Below, in pieces: positions 54,646 to 64,000 of a DNA stretch of 64,000 nucleotides. Numbering within the stretch: the stretch's first letter is position 1; each line of letters begins with the position of its first letter. The notes beneath the pieces were generated by a model, which was not told where the DNA came from, searched no databases, and saw only the letters and a list, made by a program, of their open reading frames with translations. A program made the position numbers and the translations under genes. The stretch comes from Atriophallophorus winterbourni (Eukaryota; Platyhelminthes; Trematoda; Plagiorchiida; Microphallidae): contig JACCGJ010015181.1 in the NCBI GenBank assembly GCA_013407085.1, forward strand, positions 82,116-146,115, given 5' to 3'.

Positions 54646-54759
54646 CGTTTCAAGCGCATGCGGATCCTGATCTTACTGTCCCTACCTGATGAGTGCAAAC
54701 AGCACGAAACCGGTCGTGGGGTGTGAATGATGGAAAAGCATGCAAATGAATATTTTGTT
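54646..54759 (+). mobile_element. 114-bp hammerhead unit with exact target duplication
   Basis: TCGTGATTTCG is present at 54,635-54,645 and 54,760-54,770, an exact 11-bp direct repeat. The insert holds CAAGCGCATGCGGATCCTGA, the ribozyme (54,680-54,721) and ATGCAAATGAATATTTTG. It is the shortest and best-preserved unit of the CCGGTC family and appears to be a discrete mobile element. Confidence 0.8.
54680..54721 (+). ncRNA. Hammerhead ribozyme, intact by inspection
   Basis: Stem I: 54,680-54,685 CCCTAC with 54,716-54,721 GTGGGG (one T-G wobble). Core CTGATGA at 54,686-54,692. Stem II: GTGC (54,693-54,696) with GCAC (54,702-54,705), loop AAACA. Second box GAAA at 54,706-54,709. Then CCGGTC; predicted cleavage after C54,715. 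Stem III is minimal, but ACCGGT is self-complementary, so a dimer could supply a 6-bp stem III. All conserved core positions are present. Confidence 0.85.
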
Positions 54760-55038
54760 TCGTGATTTCGTCATTGTGCAAATAATCCACTATAACACAT
54801 TAAACCACACAAGGTAGAATACAGAAACAAGTAGAATAGTTAGTGATGGGAAAAAGTTTGCGCGCGTGAGCAAACTGAGATATTTCCGGGATATGGAAAC
54901 TTTGCTATTATTAGGATGACAAGAGCAAAACGAATAAATTTCGAAAGATATGATGGAAAATAGCTCAGAGTTCTCCGAGCAGATTCGACAAAGACATGAC
55001 CAGAAGTGTCAGAGCAAACAATGCCACCGCACAGCAGA

Positions 55039-55800
55039 ATAGTGCTTAGACCAAAACTATTCCTAGTCTATATGAACGATATACCAATATCAAATGACAG
55101 TAAAATAGTTCTGTTTTCTGACGATATAAAACGTATATAAGCAAATCACCAATGCTGATGATTGTATTTTGATGCAAAACGATTTGAATGCTTCGCACAA
55201 CTGGTGTTCCGACAATACACTCTTATTGAATATGCAACATTCGAAGGTCATTCAGATCGGTCGTGACCTTGGCTTTTCCTATCAATACAAGCTCGGCGAC
55301 AGAAACCTGGGGTACACCGAAGAAGAAAAGGATTTGGCTTTCTGGATTTTCGGTAGTTTGAATAATGGTCTACAATGCGAAGCCTTTTACAAACGCGCGT
55401 CCTGGCTGCTCGGCATTTTACGACGGATATTTGTACGTTTTTCCAATGGATGTTTTTCTCTCATGATGAACTCATATATACACGCGGTTCTAGACTATGC
55501 CGCACAAGCCTGGACACCATGGGTCCAAAATACATCTTACCTCTGGATCGTGTATGCCGGAGAAATGTTAAGCATGTCATTGGACTGGAAAATATGCCAT
55601 TCGACTCAGACGACTGAAGCTGAGGACACTTGCACAGAGATAAATACGAGGTTTTTGACTTCTGGCTGGTGAGTGAGCTACCGATCTACAGTATGCGAAT
55701 GACAGCCCACTTCTGCAAAATGACCCTAATATAATGAAACGGGCCCTGAACCTCCTGGCACTTGAAACTTCATGGTATGGCATGTGCTTTGCACCTAACA
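55039..55800 (+). pseudogene. CR1 RT C-terminal half
   Basis: Starts with a degraded FLVYMNDIP and VLFSDDIK (SDD-type catalytic box, about 55,060-55,130) and continues in one frame from 55,169: LQHSKVIQIGRDLGFSY, EEEKDLAFWIFGSLNNGLQCE, ASWLLGILRRIFVRFSN, YIHAVLDYAAQAWTPWVQ. It decays after about 55,600. It was split on the left by the minus-strand CR1 leader. Confidence 0.75.
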
Positions 55801-56201
55801 AGTGTAAAACACTTACTTAGGACTAAGATAAATGCTCATGCTTGCTGGTTTGCATTTTACGCCTCCCAGCTTTGTATATTCCACTCGCTTGCTTATCTGT
55901 TTCTCATGTTTCATATACTTTGGAACATTGTCTGACTCCAGACTTGTGCTTGATAATGATGATGAAGATAAAACATATTACTAGCTGAATGAATAACGCG
56001 TTTGTGTCTTTATGAAACCCAGCCCGTTCGCTGTAATTCTTATGTCGCCTATTGTGTTAAGTCACATTACCAGTGCTAAACGTACACCACGAACAATAGC
56101 TGATACACACTTTAAACGCTGCGTTGAGTTTTTTTGAGAAATGTTTGATTATTTGCTATATATATTCTTACGTCTAATTCTTTTACTAAACAATCAAAGA
56201 A
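55801..56201. other. No gene seen
   Basis: AT-rich spacer between two LINE remnants; no domain or repeat recognised. Confidence 0.4.
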
Positions 56202-57219
56202 ATGGAAGAGTGCCTGTGCAGCAATAGAAGCGCGGGTGATCGAAATTTGGCAAGTCATTATTCTCGTTATCACAATTTACGTATTTTATTCTGGATCATT
56301 ATGTCGCATTACAAACATTCGAAATCGTCAAGAACAGCATACCGTACTACATCTCAGCTAAAAAAACGTTCGGTTGTTCTGGACAAAAATATGTCTACGG
56401 TTCTGTCCACGGTACAGAACTTAGAAAACAAGATCGATTCCGTGACGGCTAAGCTGTCCACGGTTTCGAAAATTTGCAATATCTTAGAGCCTCTTACCAT
56501 TCTACTTGACCCTAGTTGTGTATTAGACTCTGATTTACTTCAACGCACGGGTCGATTTATATAGTCGCTAACCTCAGAAATTGAGCAGCGTGGAAGCCGT
56601 GCCAAAAATCTTATTCTTCTTAACGTGGCTGACAGATATCTTTTAGTCGATCTTAAAAAGATACTTCTGTCGCGATATGGTTTCCCCATAGACTCAGCAT
56701 CTTTTACTAGACTCAGAAAACCTCCCAATCGTAGTAATGCACCGATTTTAATAAAATTTGCCGACGAAAATTATGTGTCGCACATAATCAATAACCAACT
56801 AGTATTAAAACTTTTACCTCAATTTTCTAACGTTGATCAAGCCTGACAACACACCTTTACAACGAAAGTGCCTTCGCAAGGTTTCTAAAGTTGTAAAACG
56901 CTCAACTGATATCGACAACCTCATAGACTTGGATGTTGTTGATAATTCCGCATCAGCTACTGCACCCGTAACTCAAACTCAAACTTCTGATGTTACTCCT
57001 ATCTCAAGTACCACCACCCCAACATCTAAATCTAAGTTGAACATTGATGACGCAATGTTAACACCTGGCCCTAATAGCCATGTCCTTACTAATGAAACCG
57101 TCACCGCAGGTTTGCAGCCCTCAGTGCGACCTATAATTAAAGCCTCGCAAATTCGGCAAGACGCAATTTCCAAGCGAGTGTGGCCCGCTATATGGCCTTC
57201 CCGCCCCCGTACTAGATGA
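56202..57219 (+). pseudogene. LINE ORF1 (coiled coil and RRM-like)
   Basis: One frame carries a basic N-terminal part, then a heptad-like coiled coil (VLSTVQNLENKIDSVTAKL, about 56,400-56,460). A TAG at 56,562-56,564 interrupts it. The same frame continues with KNLILLNVADRYLLVDLKK and ILIKFADENYVSHIINNQ, an RRM-like fold as in L1-type ORF1 proteins. A frameshift near 56,840 leads to a Ser/Thr-rich tail ending at 57,219. It is likely an RNA-binding chaperone. Confidence 0.65.
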
Positions 57220-57319
57220 TACTCCCTGTTTTATTTTCACCGCACTGTATATAACACCCTGTGGTTTTTTTTCAAGCTATGCTCTTACGCCACAAAAACT
57301 ATCGCTCTATTATCCTCTT

Positions 57320-57757
57320 ATGACACTCGCTTCATATTTTTTACTTTTGCTTGCTTTATTGAACACCATACCATCCTGCGGTTATTTTAAGCTTGTACGC
57401 TTTTTTACTGCAATAAACGATTGTTCCATTAGGAACCATACGGTCGGGGGTAATTTTGATGGAAATAATCCATCTAATGGCTTATGTAATTATCACCCCG
57501 TACATAGACGGTTCCCGGTTATACCTGGCCCTCTTAATCCACTCATCCTCCCGCAAAGTCCCTTTTATCCCAAGCAGCCCTATTACTATCCTCCTCCAAG
57601 ACCCTACACTTCTCCACTTCAATACGCTCCCCGTCTTCTAGATCAGCGCCCCCTCATGAATGGGAATCCGTTAAGTGCTTACACAAACCCATTTCAAAAC
57701 ATGTATGGCTCAATAGAAAATTTTCCTTTCCTTTACCACAACCCTTACCCATATTAG
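57320..57757 (+). CDS. Pro/Tyr-rich frame between ORF1 and endonuclease
   Basis: A 145-codon frame beginning with a hydrophobic stretch (LASYFLLLLALLNTIPSCG) that resembles a signal peptide, then Pro- and Tyr-rich sequence (YYYPPPRPYTSP). It lies within a LINE between ORF1 and the endonuclease, so it is more likely part of that element or chance than a secreted host protein. Confidence 0.25.
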   Translation: MTLASYFLLLLALLNTIPSCGYFKLVRFFTAINDCSIRNHTVGGNFDGNNPSNGLCNYHPVHRRFPVIPGPLNPLILPQSPFYPKQPYYYPPPRPYTSPLQYAPRLLDQRPLMNGNPLSAYTNPFQNMYGSIENFPFLYHNPYPY

Positions 57758-57789
57758 CCCCGACAATTTCAAACAACTCGTTTAAATCG

Positions 57790-58494
57790 TTTTTTATTAC
57801 GCATGTTAAATATCCTAAAATTCGCCTTCTCTTACTTAATGCTCGGTCAATTACTTCTAAGCTCCCTACCCTCCAACATTTCTTGCTCTCAAACCCACAC
57901 GAAATAGTTCTTATAACAGAAACGTGGACAACTAATGACGTTCCCAACTTTTGACTTGAACTAGCCAACTATTTTATGTTTCGTAGGGACCGGAACCACA
58001 CTCGTGGTGGTGGTATTCTCATTTATGTTAGTACAGATTTCCAAGCAGAAATACATAGCTCTCGTATATTAGATGATCTAGACAACTCAATTTGGATCTC
58101 CTTACCTTCTCTTGATGCTCTCATAGGATGCATTTACAACCCGCCATCTCCATCCACCCTCACTGTTGATAAGCTTATAAATGTTTTTACTGAGGCGTCC
58201 ATTGCCCCCTTCAATAATAAGATTATTGCTGGAGACTTCAACATGCCATACGCCTGCTGGAATTCCCCGTATTCTTCAAATAAATTTTCATCCTTCTCCA
58301 AAACGATTCATCTTCTAGGTTTCACACAATCTGTGAAGAAGCCTACGAGGCTGTCCAGCGTTTTAGATTTGATTTTTACTTTAGGCACTGATCCCACCAA
58401 CGTTGAAGTCTTAGCTCCACTACCCGGTTGCGACCATAATATGATAACTTGCGTTTTGTCTTTCGCAAAAACCAGCACATATACGCAAAGATGA
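57790..58494 (+). pseudogene. LINE APE-type endonuclease
   Basis: Frame with LLLNARSITSKLPTL (Asn), EIVLITETW (Glu), RGGGILIYVS, GCIYNPPSP, IIAGDFNMPYACW (Asp, Asn), SSVLDLIFT and GCDHNMITC (Asp, His). Catalytic residues are all visible. One in-frame TGA occurs near 57,951, just before the ATG at 57,976. Confidence 0.82.
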
Positions 58495-59855
58495 GACAGT
58501 TTATATCAATTGGACGAAGTTTTCGAATATTCTTAGAACCTACGACTGGACAGAATTCTTTCTTTCCTCAAACTTCAAACGCATCTCCTCGATTTTTCAT
58601 GACAACATCTCAGCATGTCTTCGAAGTTCGTCTTCCTCTCATATTAGGAAGCGTAAGCGGGACCCAATAAACCTTCTGAAGAAAAAGATAGCTCGACTTT
58701 CTGCTTCTGTGAACCATAAGTTAGATTTATTTTCAGTTATGCGCAGACACGAACTCTGTAACTCTCTTTCAAATGTTAAGATTCGTCTTCTAAAACGCCA
58801 AGAAAGAAAGGCTTTAAGCAGTGACTCAATGACGAAATCATTAAATTACCTTTCGAAGACCAGGTGTATCCGGTCAACACATGATATTCCCTCCATAATG
58901 TACCACGAAGATGATAAAGAAATAGTCACTTCTGATGCGGTCACAATAAGTCAGGCTTTCTCTTTATTCTTCAGCAGCTCGTTCAATAACAACCCTTACC
59001 ATCCACCAGCAAACAATAGCACTCCCTTAAATACTATTGATTCCTTTACTTTTTCTGTACAAGAAGAAATAGACATTTCTCGTCGAAGTAAAATCTCTTA
59101 TGAGCCTGATGATGTAGGTTTTATTTCAGCCATCTTACACAACGATAATGAAGACTTTCCTTTACTTTTATTAAATCTTTTCAATATTTCTCTCAAATGT
59201 GGAATTTTTCCAACTCATTGGAAACACTCTGTTATTATCCACGTTTAAAATCTGGTAATTCGGAACTCGTTACGAATTATCGCCCTATTAATCATACTCC
59301 TATTCTGTCTAGGTTATTTGAAAGGTTAGTCAAAAATTCTTTGTTGGGCTACCTTGGTCCAGATGCGTTCTCTCCAGTCAACATGGATTCCTAAGCCAAA
59401 AGTCTTGTGTAACCTGCCAGTTAGAATACTTAGATCTCATAACGGCTTCCCTTGAACAAGGACTAGCAGTGATTGTTGTATTCTTGGACATAAGCAAAGC
59501 TTTCGATCGGGTTCCTCATACGCTACTCCTTTTGAATTTATCATGTTTAGATATTCATGGGCCTTTATTGAGCTGGTTCCGTTCTTTTCTATCTGACCGC
59601 ACCTTTTCGGTTCACGTTAATGGTGTTACCTCAACTAATCAGCCGATTCCAAGTGGCGTAATTCAAGGCAGCGTTCTAGGTCCACTTCTTTTTCTTATCT
59701 ATGTTAATGATCTACAAAATGTTGTAGATCACTCTAAGCTATTTATCTTCGCGGATGACATAATAGTCGTCATAACATCTCCTCCTGGTGAAGTGTCACA
59801 GTCTCTGATATCCCTTAACCGTGATCTTGCCTCTGTAGTAGACCAGCTTACTACA
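58495..59855 (+). pseudogene. LINE reverse transcriptase, three frames, truncated
   Basis: Linker and fingers in 58,709-59,248 (PLLLLNLFNISLKCGIFPTHWK), then VTNYRPINHTPILSRLFERL (59,197-59,394), then 59,469 on: FLDISKAFDRVPHTLL, GPLLSWFRSFLSDR, GVIQGSVLGPLLFLIYVNDL and FIFADDIIVV (FADD intact). Cut near 59,855. Confidence 0.82.
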
Positions 59856-60015
59856 ATAATATCCCCAAGAACGTTGGAGAAAAGGCAGGTGGACTGGAAG
59901 ATATATAGCGGTAGCCAAAACGTGTACAGAGCGAATACGATGCACGCACGAACGAACGGAAGTTAATTATTTGTCAAGGTCAATGTTTTGATGAGGCAAA
60001 ACAAGCGGTGTTACA
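59855..60015 (-). repeat. Probable 3' LTR of CsRn1-type Gypsy
   Basis: On the minus strand TGTAACACCG starts at 60,015 right after a purine tract. The outer end is placed near 59,855, where the host LINE RT reading stops; the exact base is uncertain and no partner LTR was found. Confidence 0.6.
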
Positions 60016-60030
60016 CAGCCCCCCTCCAAG
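60016..60030 (-). other. Polypurine tract
   Basis: Minus-strand CTTGGAGGGGGGCTG immediately precedes TGTAACACC. This is the plus-strand primer signal of the element. Confidence 0.75.
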
Positions 60031-60735
60031 AAGTCTGGTCAGCGAGGACTTCTGATCGGGAGTTGCCAGTAGCGTGGCGCATGCGGGTGTCAGGTTACCC
60101 CGGGCAGGAACGTAGTCTATCAGCAACCAGTCACATAGAAGTCAGCCAGGGCGCTCGGTCTGCGTGGGTCGATCATCGGTGGTTCGAGAGTAGGATGTAC
60201 GGTGAACCGATCAGGACTAAGCCAAGTAGCGTCTCACATGTGAGTGAGCGTACTGCCGAGCCGCCTCACATGGAGTGAACAGCTGCTAGCGGGATTTTCC
60301 CGTTTGGCGTGGTCTTAGTATGAACCCAATTTGAGCAGAAGCAGGCGCATTCGTAGGCTTGACAACAAGAACCAGAAGCTTCGAAAACACAGTCCCTGCT
60401 CAGAAGTTCCTGTGTCCCGAAGAAGGATGGTAAACGGCCGCGCCAGGAGAATCGGTTGGTGCGTCAATCTGGGCTGGTAAGGACCTTGTGTGACGTGACA
60501 GGCGTGTTGGAACAATTGTGCTCCTGTTGGTGGTTAGGGCTACCGGGTGAGTTGGGGGCAAGCGTAGGTGGACGAGGAAGGGTGCGCGATTCGGTGGCAT
60601 CAGCGGTGGGTGGGTGCGTACCTGAGGGAAGAAAGAAAAAGAAAACTCCCTGGTGCATGGGTTTAGTGCCACGACCGAGTGATTAGAATGAGGTACGAAA
60701 TAATGCACCCGTGTATGCCAAAAGATATGAAAGTA
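60031..60735 (-). other. 3' untranslated part of Gypsy element
   Basis: GC-richer sequence between the end of pol (60,736) and the purine tract. Short frames on both strands, without domains. Confidence 0.4.
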
Positions 60736-61526
60736 TCAACTATTCACAACAAAATCAGCGAATCGAACGGGTTGTCGTTTGGCACGTTTGGTTCCTGTAG
60801 TGGCCGGCTCTGGGTTAGCTGTAGGGACAGGAGGGGTAATGACCAGTGGTGCCGGGGGTGGCGTTGGGTCATTTGGGATAACTTCCTCGTCCATGAAAGC
60901 CGGTTTGACTCTGTCGATTGAGACAGTGTCATGCTTGCCGACACGGTCAATGACGACCGTTTTGGGAGACCGCCGAATTACTCTGAACGGTCCAGTATAA
61001 GGAGGGTGAAAAGGATGCTTCACCATGTCATTCCGGAAAAAAACATGTGGACAATCAGCCAACTCCTTTGGGACATGTGATGATTTGGCCTGAAGCCGCG
61101 GGGGTGATGGGCGAAAACGACCCATGTAATGGCGCAAGCGCGCCACGTAATCGCCGTAGGCGAAGGGTGATTGTTTGTGTAGGGCGACATACTCGCCAGG
61201 TAGAGCGATGGCGCGACCGTATGTCAATTCGGCTACGGTAGCCTGCAAAGGGGTTTTAAAGGTTGACCTCAAACCTAGGAGGACGATCGGTAGGACTTCG
61301 GTCCAGTCAATACCTCCATGCGCCATCAATGCCGCCTTGAGCTGCCGGTGCAACCTTTCGACCATCCCATTCGCCGCGGGGTGGTAAGCTGTAGTTCGGT
61401 GATGCTGGCAACCCAGAGTAGCTAGCAATTTACTGAAGGCACCATCGAAATAGGAACCTCGGTCCGTAGTGACAATACCCGGACAACCGAACTGTGCCAC
61501 CCAACGCTCGAAAAAGGCATGTGCAA
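60736..61526 (-). pseudogene. Integrase, C-terminal part
   Basis: Frame of 254 codons: GCPGIVTTDRGSYFDGAF (second catalytic Asp), CQHHRTTAYHPAANGMVERLH (catalytic Glu), LPIVLLGLRSTFKTPLQ, RAIALPGEYVAL, then RYMG-type and PPYTGPFRVIRRSPKTVVID (C-terminal binding domain) and KHDTVSIDRVKPAF. Well preserved; it is separated from its N-terminal half by the 243-bp insertion. Confidence 0.87.
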
Positions 61527-61538
61527 CTGTCTCGGAAG

Positions 61539-61781
61539 TATATGTATGTATGAAAGCACAAGCCTGATCCAGGCAAAGTGCCGCACAGTCAGAGACTGCA
61601 CGTGGGCTAAGATACTGTCAGGTTGCCCAGGCCTAGACAGATATGACGGGGTAAATAGAAATAGAAATGGTAGTGAGACTCCAGCGTGTACTCGCATGCA
61701 GCTCACTACCGTTGGCCAATCAATTTAGCACGATGTTAGCCGCACGGCACAGAAATGCTGCACGATTGCACATCCATGCAC
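61539..61781 (-). mobile_element. 243-bp SINE-like insertion
   Basis: CTGTCTCGGAAG occurs on both sides (61,527-61,538; 61,782-61,793), an exact 12-bp target duplication inside the integrase gene. On the minus strand the insert ends in a CATACATACATATA-type simple tail, as expected for a retroposed element. It encodes nothing obvious. I could not identify clear A and B boxes. Confidence 0.75.
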
Positions 61782-61793
61782 CTGTCTCGGAAG

Positions 61794-62340
61794 AGCAGTT
61801 GTGAAGTGGGATGGCCTCAGGCCACCTGGTGAAACGGTCGATTATCGTGAGGATATATATGTGGCCGCGTGAAGGGGGCAATGGGCCGACTAAGTCTACG
61901 TGTATGTGTGAGAAGCGCTCATCCGGTTCGACAAAAGTTCCTAATGGACTCTTGGTGTGTCGATGGATTTTCGTGAGCTGGCATTCATGACACGCTTTTG
62001 CCCAACTTCGTATATCCTTACTAGCTTTTGGCCAAATAAATCGAGCCGTTATCATTTTAACACTGGCACGAATGCCAGGGTGGGAGAGATTGTGTAATCC
62101 CTCAAAAACGCGCCGCCTGAATGCAGATGGAATCAGCGGTCGGGGTGTGGTTTGTGAAACGTCGCACAGGATATCGCCCGAGCCGTCGGGCAAGGGTAAA
62201 AGTCTAATGTCAAGGGAAGTGGAGTCCCTGAGGTGTGCTGTTTCAGTGTCAGCAGCTTGCGCTGCGGCGATCTCGCTGAGGTCAATGGAAGAAGGCAACT
62301 CTACTACATTTATTCGAGAGAGTGCATCCGCGACAGGGTT
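61794..62340 (-). pseudogene. Integrase N-terminal part and RNase H end
   Basis: Minus-strand frame with ADALSRINVVELPSS, then the zinc-binding region (LHNLSHPGIRASVKMI ... WAKACHECQL; HH-CC), FSHIHVDLVGPLPPSRGH (first catalytic Asp) and FTRWPEAIPLHN before the insertion. Combined with the C-terminal part, all three catalytic residues are present. Confidence 0.85.
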
Positions 62341-63090
62341 TTGGGCACCTGGGCTGGCTTGCCGAAATACCTCCACGTGGTGCCAGCTTGGTGGGCTCGG
62401 TTCTCCGAGCTCAGCGAAAGGTTCGGCGGTGGTGTCTGAGGGTGTGGTGGGATTTCGCCTGGCAAGCGTTCTCCCTATAAAAAGCCACAAAACATCCATT
62501 GGATGACATTCAGGACGCGGCGGAATGTGACTCGCGCTCCAAAAGTCACTGCCCCCTTGGTCCTATCCAGGAATTGTATGGTGCCACAGGCAAAAACTGA
62601 AGTCACCAACCTATCAACGGGGTTATCGGGCTCCGAACTGGAAATTCCCAGAAAAAGGGCGTATGAACCGCTTCGTCGGTCACCGGCCACCGATAGGTGC
62701 GAACCTCTCTCGCTCCACTGCCTTGTGGGTAAAGGCTCGGGGTGGGACCCCCTAAACGAAACCTCCCCTACTTCGGTGTAGGCAACCGGGTAGTATCATG
62801 CCTACGTTCAACGATGCCGATGACAACGCTTTGTACCTTCCTTCTCGCTTTGTACATCTCATTGTTTATGTTGAACGGCACTATATCTGTATCAGATTGT
62901 GCAAATATAATATAATATATATATTATATATAATAATATATTTGGGCACCTGCGCTATGCTGTATGTCAGTGTGGTGATTGTTCGATTAACGATCAATAA
63001 TACTCAATCATTCATCACCACTCATTCAGAAATAATCAATAGTACTATCATTCAAGTTCTGATTGTCACTCATTCATTCTTTCTGATTCT
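62341..63090. other. GC-rich then AT-rich stretch, unexplained
   Basis: 62,480-62,790 is unusually GC-rich (for example GTGGGACCCCC) with a possible leader-like look but no domain. 62,905-62,941 is a TA-rich simple repeat. The region from about 62,940 on probably includes the LTR of the following Gypsy element. Confidence 0.4.
62905..62941. repeat. TA-rich simple repeat
   Basis: ATAATATAATATATATATTA-type low-complexity run that can fold on itself. Confidence 0.8.
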
Positions 63091-63191
63091 GGTTGTTGTT
63101 CAATACATACTGTGATTCGAGTGAGCGCGGTTGTTCTCATTTACATTCTTGGGCTGATTATTCAATACAATACAATACAATTCATTACATT

Positions 63192-63204
63192 TGGCGTCGC
63201 GAGC
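63192..63204 (+). other. Primer-binding site of a Gypsy element
   Basis: TGGCGTCGCGAGC follows CATTACATT, the presumed end of a 5' LTR (last base about 63,189). The LTR start could not be found because the 3' LTR lies beyond the window. Confidence 0.55.
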
Positions 63205-63256
63205 AGTGGGTGCGCCCGAACAGAATACAATTCATACAATTCAGGATCATTTCGTC

Positions 63257-64000
63257 ATGGCAAATTCAAGTCTAGAACCTCTCGATATAAATTCAAATGC
63301 TCGAGAAATAGAAGATTATTGTGAAAGATTCGAAATTTGGTGTATGACACGACCGGAAGCCGAGAATGTTAAAAAATCGGTTCATTTTCTAAATGCAGTT
63401 GGAAAATCCGCATATACGTTAATCAAGAATTTAGCCTATCCTGATTCTACTATTTCTCTTCCATACGAAAAGTTGAAGACGCTTTTAATGCAAAACGTGA
63501 AACCTGCACATTTCGAGCCAACCGAAAGTGCAAAATTTCATTCCATGGTGCGTCAGCCCAAACAAGGAATTCGTGATTTTATTCTACAATTGCTAATTCA
63601 GGCAGCGAAATGCAACTTCGGTGAGTCGTTAGATATGCAATTGCGAGATCGTCTAATTGATGGAATACATGACAGTGTTCTGCAGAATGAACTCTTGAAG
63701 CTGCCAAAACCCTCTTTTAAAGATGTTCGAGCTCACTGCGAACAGTATGAAGATGCGGGTGTGGCAACAACAGATTTGTCGCCAGCAGAAAATTCCGTCA
63801 TGTTCAATACACATAAACGTGAAAAAGCCAAGGCTCTGATGCAGACAAATGATGATGATACCTTAACTATGCCGCTTGGCGAAAAAGGAAACGTTGACTT
63901 TCATACATCCTATCATAGTATGGAGAACACTCCTGTTACTCTGGATATTCAAACTGCATCTGGAAAGACAATTCGACCGATTCATAACAGTGTCATTGCT
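63257..64000 (+). CDS. gag: Gag of a Gypsy element, open to window end
   Basis: From ATG at 63,257 the frame is uninterrupted for 248 codons and runs off the window. It contains EDYCERFEIWCMTRPEAEN (residues 20-38), FLNAVGKSAYTLIKNL, LPYEKLKTLLMQNVKPAHF, IRDFILQLLIQAAKCNFG and LRDRLIDGIHDSVLQNELLKLP, the pattern of capsid domains in Gypsy gag proteins. A zinc knuckle is not yet visible by the window edge. Its intactness contrasts with all other gag copies here and suggests a young element. Confidence 0.85.
   Translation, partial: MANSSLEPLDINSNAREIEDYCERFEIWCMTRPEAENVKKSVHFLNAVGKSAYTLIKNLAYPDSTISLPYEKLKTLLMQNVKPAHFEPTESAKFHSMVRQPKQGIRDFILQLLIQAAKCNFGESLDMQLRDRLIDGIHDSVLQNELLKLPKPSFKDVRAHCEQYEDAGVATTDLSPAENSVMFNTHKREKAKALMQTNDDDTLTMPLGEKGNVDFHTSYHSMENTPVTLDIQTASGKTIRPIHNSVIA

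Larger units (their letters stand above)
54200..55038 (-). mobile_element. CR1 5' end (leader and ORF1 start)
   Basis: Minus-strand segments align with the CR1 leader at 35.2-35.64 kb, and a short frame at 54,505-54,314 ends with a Cys finger start (CFLCMGKIHS). Its 5' boundary is marked by ACCGCACAGC near 55,033, like 29.59 and 35.63 kb. Immediately right of that point a plus-strand CR1 RT begins, so this element inserted into it. A hammerhead unit interrupts the leader at 54,646. Confidence 0.65.
56202..59855 (+). mobile_element. LINE of a second CR1/Jockey-group lineage
   Basis: Plus-strand order ORF1, spacer, APE endonuclease, RT, distinct in sequence from the other CR1 copies. The RT stops in mid-domain near 59,855, where the LTR of a minus-strand Gypsy element begins. 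Several stops and frameshifts. Confidence 0.8.
60736..62340 (-). mobile_element. CsRn1-type Gypsy pol 3' half
   Basis: The minus strand runs from the RNase H end (GAQNPVADALSRINVV, near 62,330) through integrase to the C-terminal pol tail. Upstream pol and gag are missing. The RNase H proper has been replaced by other sequence beyond about 62,360. Sequence-related to 11,655-12,520. Confidence 0.85.

Noticed and set aside
57320..57757. A secreted Pro/Tyr-rich host protein
   Set aside because: Signal-like start and eggshell-like composition were considered, but the frame is inside a LINE and lacks any promoter or conserved repeat pattern.
60315..60708. Overlapping frames on both strands in the GC-rich Gypsy 3' region
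   Set aside because: Frames are open on both strands because of base composition; none has a motif.

Overview
This window reads as repeat-rich eukaryotic DNA, most likely from a flatworm and probably a digenean fluke. The evidence is the mix of mobile elements: CsRn1/Kabuki-type Gypsy elements with the C-x2-H...C finger in gag, many CR1-type LINEs with an APE endonuclease, an RTE-type LINE, a Penelope-like GIY-YIG endonuclease, and hammerhead-ribozyme repeats. Species cannot be fixed from the sequence. I see no intact host gene. Almost everything recognisable is a mobile element, mostly decayed and often nested.

Layout. 1-2.7 kb: 5' part of a CsRn1-like Gypsy element. 2.7-3.8 kb: a 1.1 kb repeat with two hammerhead-like motifs. 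4.0-6.4 kb: CR1 on the minus strand, carrying a 119-bp insertion with a hammerhead-like motif. 6.4-8.3 kb: RTE LINE. 8.7-9.7 kb: a 240-bp tandem repeat with one hammerhead-like motif per unit. 10.2-12.5 kb: CR1 and Gypsy integrase scraps. 12.5-16.3 kb: unexplained, gene-poor. 16.3-17.9 kb: a decayed reading frame, then CR1. 18.0-21.7 kb: second copy of the 1.1 kb hammerhead repeat, split by a 2.5 kb piggyBac element with TTAA duplications. 21.7-35.6 kb: CR1 elements nested in each other; a full-length minus-strand CR1 (24.7-29.6) splits a plus-strand CR1. 38.2-38.7 kb: a piggyBac-type MITE.

38.8-51.7 kb is the most striking region. A plus-strand CR1 carries a small hammerhead insertion and is itself split by a complete minus-strand Gypsy provirus (40,416-51,606). 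That provirus has 154-bp LTRs, a 5-bp target duplication, a primer site and a purine tract. Inside it, a pol segment of about 1,583 bp (RT to RNase H to the integrase zinc-binding end) is repeated head to tail six times, one copy with an internal deletion. Two sequence types partly alternate, which gives a higher-order period of about 3,167 bp.

52-55.7 kb: CR1 ORF1 remnants, a Penelope-like GIY-YIG fragment between inverted arms with its own hammerhead motif, and a 114-bp unit flanked by an exact 11-bp duplication that carries the best hammerhead ribozyme in the window (54,680-54,721). 56.2-59.9 kb: another LINE with ORF1, endonuclease and RT. 59.9-62.3 kb: minus-strand CsRn1-type Gypsy with an integrase split by a 243-bp SINE-like insertion. 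63.1-64.0 kb: start of a plus-strand Gypsy element whose gag is open to the window edge.

Together the hammerhead units (tandem, paired and single-copy), the Penelope endonuclease and the CR1 targets suggest a small ribozyme-bearing retroelement family hitch-hiking in this genome. That functional link is inference.
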